64,000 nt of DNA from Methylobacterium dankookense (GTDB lineage Bacteria > Pseudomonadota > Alphaproteobacteria > Rhizobiales > Beijerinckiaceae), in the NCBI RefSeq assembly GCF_902141855.1, contig NZ_CABFVH010000003.1, positions 124,001 through 188,000 on the forward strand, written 5' to 3'. The translations under genes were made by a program, and so were the position numbers. The notes under the pieces are model-generated. The model saw only the letters and a program-made list of their open reading frames with translations, was not told where the DNA came from and did not search any database. Of the stretch, positions 17,688 through 25,499 are shown piece after piece. Every line of letters starts with the position of its first letter. The stretch's first letter is position 1.

Positions 17688-17739
17688 TCATCGGCCTGGC
17701 GGAGGCACGCACAGCCCTTCGCGACCGTCCCAATGAAAA

Positions 17740-17773
17740 GGCGATCCGAGCGCGGGTGGGGCTCGGATCGCCT
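17740..17773. terminator. Stable hairpin in intergenic gap
   Basis: A perfect 13-bp stem (AGGCGATCCGAGC and its complement) with an eight-base loop. It lies in a 458-base gene-free gap between two divergently oriented secreted-protein regions. There is no clear T-run, so a terminator role is only a guess. Confidence 0.35.
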
Positions 17774-17858
17774 GTTGAACGCTGCCCCGGTGTTGAGACG
17801 GTGACCGGCAGCCTGAGGCCTGCGTTACGCCGGCATGGTTAACGATGTCTTAGCGCTA

Positions 17859-17895
17859 GAGCCGTTCCCGATCGCGTTGCAATCGGGAACGGCTC
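17859..17895. repeat. GAGCCGTTCCCGAT inverted repeat
   Basis: A 14-bp perfect inverted repeat around a nine-base loop, followed by TTTTGACGCGCTCTCTTGCG and ACCGGTATCCACTTCGGCGG. From memory this compound sequence is a common intergenic repeat in Rhizobiales genomes. A shorter relative of its right part may occur just after ptsP at 43320 (GTTCGACGCGCTCCCGCGCC). Confidence 0.6.
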
Positions 17896-17976
17896 CAAGC
17901 TCCTGTTTTGACGCGCTCTCTTGCGCCGAACCGGTATCCACTTCGGCGGAGAGCGCTCAAGCACCGCGCCCGAGTC

Positions 17977-18477
17977 TCACCGGCTCGACAGCTGCGCGGT
18001 CGGCGGCGTGAACTCACCAGACCATTGCGTGATGGCATCGGTCTTCGAGGTGAAGACCGTCGAGAAGGTGCCGCCGCCCTTCAGGCCGGCGAAGGCGCCG
18101 TTGGCGTCGCGCGTCCTGAACCGGCCCTGCGCGGTCACGCGGCCCTGGGCATCGGTGGAGACCCTGCCGGAATAGGTGCCGACAGTGGAGCCGACCGGGG
18201 TGTTGAAGGTGATCGTGCCCTGGACCGGCCCGTTCCCGCGCTTCAGGACCGCGATCTCGCTGATGCCCACGGCGGCCCCGTCGAGCGGCAGGCCCGGGCT
18301 GCGGTTGATGCCCGAACCGGTCTGCTGGATCTCCAGTCGATCGGGCGACCCGAGCGGCCGGACATCCTGTTTGCCGACATGGGTATCGAAGGTGCCCGAC
18401 ATCGGCATCGCCACCGCCGGCGCGACGAGCGTCAACGCCGGCAGGACCACAGCGGGCATGAGAAGGCTGCGCAACAT
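17977..18477 (-). CDS. Secreted beta-rich hypothetical protein
   Basis: A 166-residue protein with a signal peptide (hydrophobic core PAVVLPALTLVAP, cut near residue 23). The mature part is rich in Gly, Thr and Val and alternates beta-like strands, suggesting a small beta-barrel. It loosely recalls allene-oxide-cyclase or dirigent-like folds, but I cannot confirm that. It has a strong ribosome site, GGGAGGT, 5 bases before the ATG, and an operator-like palindrome 30 bases upstream. It is probably periplasmic and under specific regulation. The function is unknown. Confidence 0.7.
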   Translation of the reverse strand: MLRSLLMPAVVLPALTLVAPAVAMPMSGTFDTHVGKQDVRPLGSPDRLEIQQTGSGINRSPGLPLDGAAVGISEIAVLKRGNGPVQGTITFNTPVGSTVGTYSGRVSTDAQGRVTAQGRFRTRDANGAFAGLKGGGTFSTVFTSKTDAITQWSGEFTPPTAQLSSR

Positions 18478-18505
18478 GTCCGACCTCCCGTGATTGTTAC
18501 ATTGT

Positions 18506-18530
18506 CAGACGAAGCGTTCTGCTTCGTTTG
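18506..18530. promoter_or_regulatory. Operator-like inverted repeat
   Basis: Two ten-base arms (CAGACGAAGC and GCTTCGTTTG, nine of ten pairing) around a five-base centre lie about 30-50 bases before the start of the secreted beta-rich protein. The position is right for a repressor site over a promoter. The rest of the gap to rpoH shows no gene. Confidence 0.35.
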
Positions 18531-18756
18531 ACATCATCAGGAGTTGCGGCAAATTTGACTATCATCCGGATGAGGTATCTCATCCGAGCATTGATTTTTG
18601 ATGATGCCGGATCCGCCTGAACATGGCGGAGACGGTATCGTCATGCCCGCGCGACGTCTGATGGGATCCCGTCGGAGCCCAGCCAGGGTGCGGATGCGCG
18701 CGGCTACCCTCCCCCGGCAGCGCACCGGGGGAAGAGCCTTCGCAAGGATCGGCCGG

Positions 18757-19641
18757 TCAGGCTCCGGGCTGGGCGGATTCGCGCACCGCGAGGTTGCGCT
18801 TGACCGCTTCCTGCACCTTCTCGAAGGCGCGCACCTCGATCTGGCGCACGCGCTCGCGGGAGACGCCGAACTCGCCCGAGAGATCCTCGAGGGTGATCGG
18901 ATCGTCGGCGAGCCGGCGCGCCTCGAAGATGCGGCGCTCGCGCGGGTTCAGGACGCCGAGCGCGTCGCGCAGCGCCGAGAGCCGGTTCTGGCCCTCCTCC
19001 TCGCGCACCAGCACGGTCTCCTGGCTCGGGCTGTTGTCCACGAGCCAGTCCTGCCACTCGCCCTCGCCCTCCTCGCGCAAGGGCGCGTTGAGCGAGGTGT
19101 CGCCGGACAGGCGCCGGTTCATCTCGACCACGTCCTGCTCGGGGACGCCGAGGCGGGTGGCGATCTGCTTGACCTGATCGGGCTTGAGGTCGCCCTCATC
19201 GAGGGCCGAGATGCGGCCCTTCGCCTTGCGCAGGTTGAAGAAGAGCTTCTTCTGGTTGGCCGTGGTGCCCATCTTCACGAGCGACCACGAGCGCAGGATG
19301 TATTCCTGGATCGCTGCCTTGATCCACCACATGGCGTAGGTGGCCAGCCGGAAGCCCTTGTCCGGATCGAAGCGCTTGACCGCCTGCATCAGGCCGACAT
19401 TGCCCTCGGACACGACCTCGCCGATCGGCAGGCCGTAGCCGCGATAGCCCATGGCGATCTTGGCGACGAGGCGCAGGTGCGAGGTGACCAGCCGGTGCGC
19501 GGCCTCGCGGTCGCCGGCGTCGCGCCAGGCTTTCGCCAGCGTGAACTCCTCCGACGGTTCCAGCATCGGAAACTTGCGGATCTCGTCGAGGTAGCGCGAC
19601 AGCCCACCTTCGTTGGCGAGCACGGGTAAAGCGCCGGCCAT
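18757..19641 (-). CDS. rpoH: RNA polymerase sigma-32-type factor
   Basis: An RpoH-type heat-shock sigma factor of 294 residues. Region 2 is clear: SEGNVGLMQAVKRFDPDKGF followed by RLATYAMWWIKAAI, then the RpoH box QKKLFFNLRK that distinguishes it from RpoD. Region 4 ends with the helix-turn-helix EFGVSRERVRQIEVRAFEKV. Two ATGs are possible, at 19647 and 19641. I chose the second because AAGGAGA then lies 7 bases upstream. Alphaproteobacteria often carry two or more rpoH genes, so this may not be the only one. The 276-base upstream gap to rluD should hold its promoter, but I could not place it. Confidence 0.93.
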   Translation of the reverse strand: MAGALPVLANEGGLSRYLDEIRKFPMLEPSEEFTLAKAWRDAGDREAAHRLVTSHLRLVAKIAMGYRGYGLPIGEVVSEGNVGLMQAVKRFDPDKGFRLATYAMWWIKAAIQEYILRSWSLVKMGTTANQKKLFFNLRKAKGRISALDEGDLKPDQVKQIATRLGVPEQDVVEMNRRLSGDTSLNAPLREEGEGEWQDWLVDNSPSQETVLVREEEGQNRLSALRDALGVLNPRERRIFEARRLADDPITLEDLSGEFGVSRERVRQIEVRAFEKVQEAVKRNLAVRESAQPGA

Positions 19642-19923
19642 ATGCATCTCTCCTTGGTGGTCCCCCTGTCGGGCGGACGCGTGAAGCGGACGGCCGCTCC
19701 TTGAGCCGGCCTCCCGAATCCCCATCTGTACCGGGGAAGCCTTCAGGCCGGTAGCGGGTCCGCGCCCCGAACGTCGTGAACAACGCGTGACGGACTGAAG
19801 AGGTTGACCCTGCCACGAACGGTCGCGGCGGGAGGGGTCCCAGCGCACCTGTCCCGACGCCTGCCTTGACTGTGCCGCCGCAGCAACGCCCTCCCGCAGA
19901 ACTTCGCGCCCCGCCCCGGGCGG

Positions 19924-20913
19924 TTACGCCGCCAGGGCCGCGACGAGCCGGGCGAGCTCGGCCGGCGCCGGGCTCTCGAAGCGCAGGTGCTCGCCCGTGC
20001 GCGGATGCGCGAAGCCGAGGAGCCCGGCATGCAGCGCCTGCCGGTCCAGGGCGACGAGCGCGGCGCGGGCCTCGTCGGGCAGGCGCGCCGCCTTGGTCTT
20101 GAACGCTCCGCCATAGACGGCATCGCCGAGGAGCGGATGGCCGATATGGGCCAGGTGCACGCGGATCTGATGGGTGCGGCCGGTCTCCAGCCGGCAGCGC
20201 ACGAGGCTCGCCTCCGCGTAGCGCGCCTCGACGGCGTAGTGCGTCACCGCATGGCGGCCCTCGCCGGGACGGACCACCGCGATCTTCTCGCGGTTGTACC
20301 GGCTGCGCGCGAGATCCGCGGTGATCGTGCCGCGGGCGGGTTCCGGGATGCCCCAGGCCAGGGCGAGATAGGCCCGCTCCAGCGGGCCGCTGCGCCCATG
20401 GTCGGCGAACTGAGCGGCGAGGCCCCGATGCGCGGCATCGTTCTTGGCCACCACCATCAGGCCGCTCGTGTCCTTGTCGAGACGGTGGACGATGCCGGGC
20501 CGCCGCACGCCGCCGATCCCCGAGAGGCTGTCGCCGCAATGAGCCAGGAGGGCGTTCACGAGGGTGCCGCCCTCGTGGCCGGGCGCGGGATGGACGACGA
20601 GGCCCGCCGGCTTGTCCACCACCACGAGGTCGTCGTCCTCGTAGGGGATCGCGAGGGCGAGGGCCTCCCCCTGCGGGATCGCGGGCGCCGCCTCCGGGAT
20701 CGTCACGGCCAGCGCCGCGCCCGGCCCGACCTTGAGGGCGGGATCGCGCACCACGGCGCCATCGCGCCGGACCTGCCCCGCGCGGACGAGGTCCTGCAGG
20801 CGGGCGCGCGAGAGATCGGGGAACATCAGCGCGAGCGTCCGGTCGAGGCGCGCGGTCCCGGCCTCCGCGGCCACCACGCCCTGCCGCTCGCTCCCCGCCG
20901 CCCCTGCCTGCAC
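19924..20913 (-). CDS. rluD: RluA-family pseudouridine synthase (RluD-like)
   Basis: A pseudouridine synthase acting on 23S rRNA, probably at the helix 69 positions modified by RluD. An N-terminal S4 RNA-binding domain (RLDRTLALMFPDLSRARLQD) is followed by the catalytic domain with HRLDKDTSGLMVVAK, whose Asp attacks the uridine, and by the ETGRTHQIRVHLAHIGHPLL block. The in-frame extension to 21042 runs into tRNA-Glu, so it cannot be right. I chose GTG 20913, which has GGAG 8 bases upstream, giving 329 residues. It is divergent from tRNA-Glu. Confidence 0.9.
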   Translation of the reverse strand: MQAGAAGSERQGVVAAEAGTARLDRTLALMFPDLSRARLQDLVRAGQVRRDGAVVRDPALKVGPGAALAVTIPEAAPAIPQGEALALAIPYEDDDLVVVDKPAGLVVHPAPGHEGGTLVNALLAHCGDSLSGIGGVRRPGIVHRLDKDTSGLMVVAKNDAAHRGLAAQFADHGRSGPLERAYLALAWGIPEPARGTITADLARSRYNREKIAVVRPGEGRHAVTHYAVEARYAEASLVRCRLETGRTHQIRVHLAHIGHPLLGDAVYGGAFKTKAARLPDEARAALVALDRQALHAGLLGFAHPRTGEHLRFESPAPAELARLVAALAA

Positions 20914-21003
20914 GTCCGATTCTCCGAGCTCGTTCGAAAAAGCTGCGATCCGGGCTTGCCCGCCCGTTCGGGCGTCGCTATAGGAACCCCGCGCCGCAGG
21001 AAA

Positions 21004-21079
21004 GCTCCCATCGTCTAGCGGTCTAGGACGTCGCCCTCTCACGGCGAAAACAGGGGTTCGAGTCCCCTTGGGAGCGCCA
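21004..21079 (+). tRNA. tRNA-Glu (CTC)
   Basis: The 7-bp acceptor stem GCTCCCA/TGGGAGC closes exactly, the anticodon arm TCGCC-CTCTCAC-GGCGA presents CTC, the T loop reads GGGGTTCGAGTCCCC, and CCA is encoded. The downstream side carries an integrase remnant, consistent with use of this gene as an integration site in the past. Confidence 0.96.
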
Positions 21080-21134
21080 CTTGCCTGCGTAAGTCATTCT
21101 CTCTCCTTCTAAAATTCGGATATGCCCCAAACTG

Positions 21135-21365
21135 CTAGGATGTGGTTTGGGCAGCCCTGTTCCCTTTCCACCCCTCCAGCTTTGTGATGGCGCCGCTGGA
21201 AAGGTTCGCCCTGTTCGCCTCGCGGGTGTACCGCTCAGCTTGCGCGAGGGTGCTATGGCCGAGGACGGCCATGATCTCGTGCGCAGTACAGCCAGCTTCG
21301 GCGAGGCGCCTGCCGGCAGCCTTGCGCAAGCCGTGCGGTTGAGCATCCAGCGGCAAGCCAGCTGC
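21135..21365 (-). pseudogene. Tyrosine recombinase/integrase, C-terminal remnant
   Basis: Only the last 75 or so residues of a phage-type integrase remain. The HGLRKAAGRRLAEAG box, the second-His segment MAVLGHSTLAQAERYT and the catalytic Tyr within it are all present. The N-terminal and core domains are gone; the frame continues antisense to a LysR fragment with no similarity. It lies 56 bases from tRNA-Glu and points towards it, the usual placement of an integrase that used the tRNA as attachment site. I looked for a copy of the tRNA 3' end further right in the window and did not see one. Confidence 0.8.
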
Positions 21366-21375
21366 CGTGATGGAG

Positions 21376-21665
21376 TCGCACATGAGCGAGGCCGTCCGCA
21401 GGCTTGAGACACGGCTCGGCGGCCGGCTTCTCAACCGCACGACGCGCAGCGTTGCGCCGACCGAGGCAGGCGCACGCCTGTTGGAACGGCTGTCTCCGGC
21501 CCCGAGTGAGGTCGAGGCGGCGCTCGATGTCGTGAACGGCTTCCGCGACCGGCCGGCACTCTCAGGCTCAACGTGCCGGTCAGCGCCGCGCGGCTCGTGC
21601 TGCCCCGGATCGTGCCGCCCTTCCTGAAGGCCTATCCTGAGATCCGGCCTGAACCGCCAACCTTC
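21376..21665 (+). pseudogene. LysR-type regulator, broken fragment
   Basis: The fragment starts inside the winged-helix domain (SEAVRRLETRLGGRLLNRTT then RSVAPTEAGARLLERL) and continues into the linker and start of the effector domain (LNVPVSAARLVLPRIVPPFL). A frameshift near 21560 splits the two parts, and the last two-thirds of the gene are missing. The N-terminus is cut where the integrase remnant begins. This is a clear relic, not a short gene. Confidence 0.8.
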
Positions 21666-21747
21666 GTGACGGCCGACCGAAGGGAGGCAAAGCGCCATCG
21701 ACGCCCCCATATACGAACGACGCGGGAGACACGTACAGGGAATGACG

Positions 21748-22257
21748 ATGAGCACGGAAAGGGCGGTGCTGGCGGGCGGGTGCTTCTGGGGCATGCAGGA
21801 CCTGATCCGGCGTCAGGAGGGCGTGGTGTCGACGCGCGTCGGATACACCGGCGGCGACGTGTCGAACGCCACATATCGCAACCACGGCACACACGCTGAA
21901 GCCATCGAGATCATCTACGACCCGGCCCATACAAGCTTTCGGCGCATGCTGGAGTTCTTCTTTCAGGTCCACGATCCTTCGACCCTGAACCGCCAGGGTA
22001 ACGACAGGGGCCTCAGCTACCGCTCGGCCATCTTCTACGTCGACGAGGATCAGCGCCGCGTCGCGGAGGACACCATCGCCGAGGTTGACGCCTCCGGGCT
22101 GTGGCCGGGGAAGGTCGTGACCGAAGTGGCACCGGCCGGTCCGTTCTGGGAGGCCGAGCCGGAGCACCAGGACTACCTGGAACGCCGGCCCGATGGATAC
22201 ACCTGCCACTTCGTCCGTCCGAATTGGAAGCTGCCGCCTCGTTCTTCAGCCTCTTAG
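21748..22257 (+). CDS. msrA: Peptide-methionine (S)-S-oxide reductase
   Basis: MsrA repairs oxidised methionine in proteins. The catalytic Cys is in GGCFWGMQD near the N-terminus, and a second Cys lies in GYTCHF near the C-terminus. The central block [20 protein letters not shown] is typical. Length is 169 residues from the ATG at 21748, which has AGGGA 6 bases upstream; an ATG two codons earlier is also possible. It is the only intact gene in a stretch of fragments, with a family C repeat right behind it, so it may have arrived with, or been kept through, the rearrangements. Confidence 0.93.
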   Translation: MSTERAVLAGGCFWGMQDLIRRQEGVVSTRVGYTGGDVSNATYRNHGTHAEAIEIIYDPAHTSFRRMLEFFFQVHDPSTLNRQGNDRGLSYRSAIFYVDEDQRRVAEDTIAEVDASGLWPGKVVTEVAPAGPFWEAEPEHQDYLERRPDGYTCHFVRPNWKLPPRSSAS

Positions 22258-22263
22258 GACGTC

Positions 22264-22349
22264 TGATACCGCGTCCGGTCGATCAGACCGGACGCGGTAT
22301 CAGCAAGCCCGCGCGGCGCTTGAGCGTAGGCGACATCCGCCATCCCGCA
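22264..22349. repeat. Family C repeat, copy 2
   Basis: A copy of the element at 11692, nearly identical over about 85 bases. It has the same inverted repeat of ACCGCGTCCGGT and the same GCGCGGCGCTTGAGCG and GGCGACATCCGCCATCCCG blocks. It follows msrA by 6 bases and directly precedes the TonB-receptor fragment, marking a likely rearrangement joint. Confidence 0.75.
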
Positions 22350-22353
22350 GCGG

Positions 22354-22645
22354 ACGAACTTCTCGGCTCGTGCCCTGCAGCAGCAGACCGGCCTCTACTT
22401 CCGAGACCAGATGAAGTGGAACGGCTTCGTCCTGACGGGCAGCGTGCGCAACGACTGGGTCGACCAAGAGATCCGCAGCACGTTCAACTTCCCGAACCTG
22501 CCGGTGCCGACGCTGAACCGGACCACGATCGACCAGCAGCGCTTCTCGGCGCTGAGCTACCGCGTGGGCCTCGGCTACGAGTTCGATTTCGGCCTGGTGC
22601 CCTACGCCTCCTATCCACCTCGTTCAACCCGCAGATCACCGGCAC
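22354..22645 (+). pseudogene. TonB-dependent siderophore receptor, internal fragment
   Basis: The translated frame contains GLYFRDQMKWNGFVLTGSVR, then DWVD, and later SYRVGLGYEFDFGLVPYASY, the barrel strands and 'PY-SYSTSF-PQ' turn of FhuA-type outer-membrane receptors. A one-base loss at about 22615 shifts the frame just before TSFNPQITGT. The plug domain, most of the barrel and the C-terminal strand are missing. It is a relic of a receptor that would have imported ferric siderophores. Confidence 0.75.
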
Positions 22646-22850
22646 CATCCCGATCTTCCACGAGGAGACCGATGCCTGGACGGGGGCGGAACCGGCGGTC
22701 GAGGCGTCCGGCACGCCCATCAGGTCGCTCGACGATCTCGTCGCGATGGCGCACACGGCGCGGCCCGGCAAGCGTGCCGTCGCAGTCGATCTTGACGCGG
22801 ATCACCCGGGGCCCCTGACGGTAAGCCTCGCCGAACCGGGTGCGCGCACG
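22646..22850 (+). pseudogene. PepSY-domain membrane protein, fragment
   Basis: Directly after the receptor fragment, in its shifted frame, the sequence changes to FHEETDAW...PIRSLDDLVAMAHTARPGKR, which resembles the first periplasmic part of PepSY-associated membrane proteins. Such proteins are often encoded next to siderophore receptors. The start, the membrane helices and the C-terminus are missing. The joint looks like a deletion that fused two neighbouring genes. The resemblance is from memory of the family and should be treated as probable only. Confidence 0.5.
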
Positions 22851-22885
22851 TTGGCTGGCTCGCAGCCGAAAGCAGGCAACACCGT

Positions 22886-23848
22886 TCAGGCGCGCGTGCG
22901 CACAAGAGCGGGACGCTCCGTCGGCTTGAGGCGCGCGCGCCACACGGAACGCTCGACGAGATCTCCGATCACGCCCGCCAGGACTCCGGCAACGGCCTCG
23001 CTGCCGCGGGCATTCAGGGTTCGCTGGGACACCACGACCGAGAGCCGCCAGGATGGCGTCGGATCGACGATCGGTATCGCAACCATCTCGCCGCGCTCGA
23101 TCTCCGCAGCCAGAGCGAAATGCGGCATGATGGCCGCGAAGGCTTGAGCGCGCACGAGCTCGGCGATCGCGGGCAGGCTCTCGCAATCCGTTGCCGTCGG
23201 TGTGATGTCGTGACGGGCCGCGAGCTGCTCGATCACGGCACGCAGGACGTTCGGACGCCCGGGAAGGATGACCGGGAGTGCCTGCTGGAAGACTTGGCCG
23301 AACCCGATCTCGCGCCGCGCGGCCAGCGGGTGGGAGGCGGGGACCACAAACATCAGGTCCTCGACCATCATCTCGGTCCAGGCCACGTGCTCAAAGGCCT
23401 TGTGGTCGTAGAGCAGCGCGACGTCCAGGCGTCCGGACTGGATCCACTCGTCCAGGGTACCAGTCATCGCCTCGACGATATGGAGGCTGATGTTGGGAAG
23501 CGCTTCCAACATGGCCCGGTGGAGAGGGAGCGACAGGCCCCGGCAGGCTGAGGTCGGCAACCCGACCGAGATGCGCCCGCTCGGGCTCGTCGCCTGAGAG
23601 CGCACGACCTCTTTGGCCCGCTCGACCTCCTGCAGGATACGTCGCGCGTGCTCGTAGAACTTGAGCCCGAGTTCCGTGGGCGTGACCCCTCGGGCGTGCC
23701 GGAATAGCAGCTCGACACCGAGTTCATCCTCGAGATTGCGCATCTGTTGGCTGAGCGAGGGCTGGGCGATTCGCAGCACCTCAGCCGCCCGAGAGACGTT
23801 CCCGCTCTCTGCGATCTGCGCGAAGTAACGAAGCTGACGAAGATCCAT
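22886..23848 (-). CDS. LysR-type transcriptional regulator
   Basis: A LysR regulator of 320 residues. The winged-helix domain starts MDLRQLRYFAQIAESGNVSR and contains AAEVLRIAQPSLSQQMRNLE. The effector-binding domain is complete (SGRISVGLPTSACRGLSLPL onwards) and resembles the Cbl/NAC-like nitrogen and aromatic group. It is divergent from the transport operon starting at 24153, with palindromes in the shared 304-base gap. It therefore most likely controls that operon in response to its substrate. The C-terminal tail after about residue 300 is basic and variable. Confidence 0.9.
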   Translation of the reverse strand: MDLRQLRYFAQIAESGNVSRAAEVLRIAQPSLSQQMRNLEDELGVELLFRHARGVTPTELGLKFYEHARRILQEVERAKEVVRSQATSPSGRISVGLPTSACRGLSLPLHRAMLEALPNISLHIVEAMTGTLDEWIQSGRLDVALLYDHKAFEHVAWTEMMVEDLMFVVPASHPLAARREIGFGQVFQQALPVILPGRPNVLRAVIEQLAARHDITPTATDCESLPAIAELVRAQAFAAIMPHFALAAEIERGEMVAIPIVDPTPSWRLSVVVSQRTLNARGSEAVAGVLAGVIGDLVERSVWRARLKPTERPALVRTRA

Positions 23849-24005
23849 GGCGATCCTAACCCAGGGTCTTCGTCAAGAGACAGGGAACTCCACGGCGATG
23901 TCAAACTGCTCTAGCGCCGAGCAATCTGCGTAAACTATGTGCATCGCATCAAGATTTATGATTGCAACGCAACAGTTTGATGGCTGAAGGCCTCTCATAT
24001 TTTCG

Positions 24006-24055
24006 CCTATGATCTAAACTCATAGGAATTTCCAATAGCTCATATCGGAAATTGG
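24006..24055. promoter_or_regulatory. Paired inverted repeats, probable LysR operator
   Basis: Two inverted repeats overlap in the gap between the LysR gene and the transport operon. CCTATGA-N7-TCATAGG contains the T-N11-A pattern of LysR boxes, and AATTTCC-N13-GGAAATT follows at once. The region is much more AT-rich than its surroundings. They lie 98 to 147 bases before the operon's first start codon. The rest of the gap shows nothing else. Confidence 0.6.
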
Positions 24056-24152
24056 TCTTTGATGCCCGTTGTATTCGTTGCGTAGCCTGACGCCTATCGA
24101 TCGAGGATCGGGGCTGGACCCGGGACATCATCAGGAAATCGGAGCCCACCGC

Positions 24153-25346
24153 ATGGATGCGCACAAGTATTTGCGCCGTCTCTTCCTGGCCGCGCCTCTC
24201 GCGTTCACGATCCCTGGTGCGGCACTGGCGCAGCAGGAGCCCTGCATCGGCAATTCCGCTGCGATCACCGGGCCGGCGGCCTTCGGCGGGCAGGCCATCA
24301 AGATGGGCGCCGAGATCGCCATCGAGGAGATCAACGCGAAGGGTGGCGTGCTCGGCAAGCCGTTGCGCTTCGTCCAGTACGACGATGCCGGTGCGCCGCC
24401 GCGCGGCGTCGACAACACCCGCCGCATCGCCCTCGCCGACAAATGCGTGGTGATCCTGGGCGGCTACCACTCCACCGTCTCGGTGGCGCAGGTCGAGCCG
24501 GTCCACGCCATCGGCATTCCCTTCGTCGGCGTGCTCGCGGCCAACACGCAGGCGATCGAGAACGGGCGCAGCCCGAACTACATGTTCCGGGTCTCGGCCA
24601 AGGACAAATGGGTCGCCCGCTTCCTCGTCGAGCAGGCCTCGAAGGTGTCGAAGACCGGTAAGATCGCGTTCTTCTACGAGAATACCGGCTGGGGCAACGG
24701 CGCGGTTCCGGACGTGAAGGCGGCCATCGCTAAGGCCGGCAAGGAACTCGTCGCTACCGAGACCTTCAACTGGAACGACCAGGACATGACCCCGCAGGCG
24801 ATCCGCGCGCGCGATGCCGGCGCCGACGTGGCCCTGTTCTGGGCCCTCGACCGCGAGGGCAACCAGCTCGTCCGCTCCATGGACAAGGTCGGCTACAAGC
24901 CGACCGTGATCGGTGCCTGGGGCATCGCCGGCAATCTCGGCGAGCTGGCCGGCCCCCTCGCCAACGGCGTCGAGGTGGTGCAGACCTACAGCTTCATGGG
25001 CGAACTCGACCCGCGCGGTCAGGCGCTCTGGCAGAAGATCCAGGCGAAGTACGGCCTCAAGGACCCGTCCCAGATCAAGATGGGCTCAGGCATCGCCAAT
25101 GCCTACGACGCCATCCACATCGTGGCGCAGGCGATCGAGAAGGCGGGCGCCTACGATTGGAAGAAGGTCCGCGAGGCCCTCTACCAGGTCAAGTACGACG
25201 GCCTCGTCGCCAAGTACGACCCGGCCTTCGACGCCGCCGACCCCGAGCGCCAGGACGCGATCCTGCCGAGCTACTACAAGCTCACCGTCTGGTCCGACGG
25301 CAAGCTGCTTCCGATCGCGCAGACCCCCTACGGCAAGACGAACTGA
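24153..25346 (+). CDS. ABC transporter substrate-binding protein (branched-chain amino acid type)
   Basis: A periplasmic type-I binding protein of 397 residues in the LivJ/amide-binding superfamily. A signal peptide (RRLFLAAPLAFTIPGAALAQ) is cut near residue 27. The mature protein has the family hallmarks AAITGPAAFGGQAIKMGAEI and INAKGGVLGKPL, then VVILGGYHSTVSVA. It is the first gene of an operon with permeases, ATPases and two hydrolases. The start was chosen for the signal peptide and a GGAG upstream. The ligand is probably an amide or related nitrogen compound given the downstream enzymes, but that is inference. Confidence 0.9.
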   Translation: MDAHKYLRRLFLAAPLAFTIPGAALAQQEPCIGNSAAITGPAAFGGQAIKMGAEIAIEEINAKGGVLGKPLRFVQYDDAGAPPRGVDNTRRIALADKCVVILGGYHSTVSVAQVEPVHAIGIPFVGVLAANTQAIENGRSPNYMFRVSAKDKWVARFLVEQASKVSKTGKIAFFYENTGWGNGAVPDVKAAIAKAGKELVATETFNWNDQDMTPQAIRARDAGADVALFWALDREGNQLVRSMDKVGYKPTVIGAWGIAGNLGELAGPLANGVEVVQTYSFMGELDPRGQALWQKIQAKYGLKDPSQIKMGSGIANAYDAIHIVAQAIEKAGAYDWKKVREALYQVKYDGLVAKYDPAFDAADPERQDAILPSYYKLTVWSDGKLLPIAQTPYGKTN

Positions 25347-25499
25347 CGGCGCGTGCCGCCCGACCTTCCCCAGCGGGAGGGGCCGGGGCGGTCCGTCCGG
25401 ATGCCCCCTCGCCGGGCCGGGCCGCCCCGTTTCCGCCGACGTTTCCCCGCCGCGCGCCGGGAGCCATCGCGACAGCCATGACGAGGCCATGACGAGGTC

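Noticed and set aside
17515..17733. 72-residue minus-strand frame upstream of the secreted protein
   Set aside because: Arg/Ser-rich, spans the TTTGTCGCGACAAA palindrome and lacks a ribosome site.
19924..21042. Longer rluD frame starting at 21042
   Set aside because: It would overlap tRNA-Glu; a GTG at 20913 with a good ribosome site fits better.
21573..21899. 108-residue frame between the LysR fragment and msrA
   Set aside because: It joins the frameshifted LysR remnant to an alternate frame of msrA and is not a gene.
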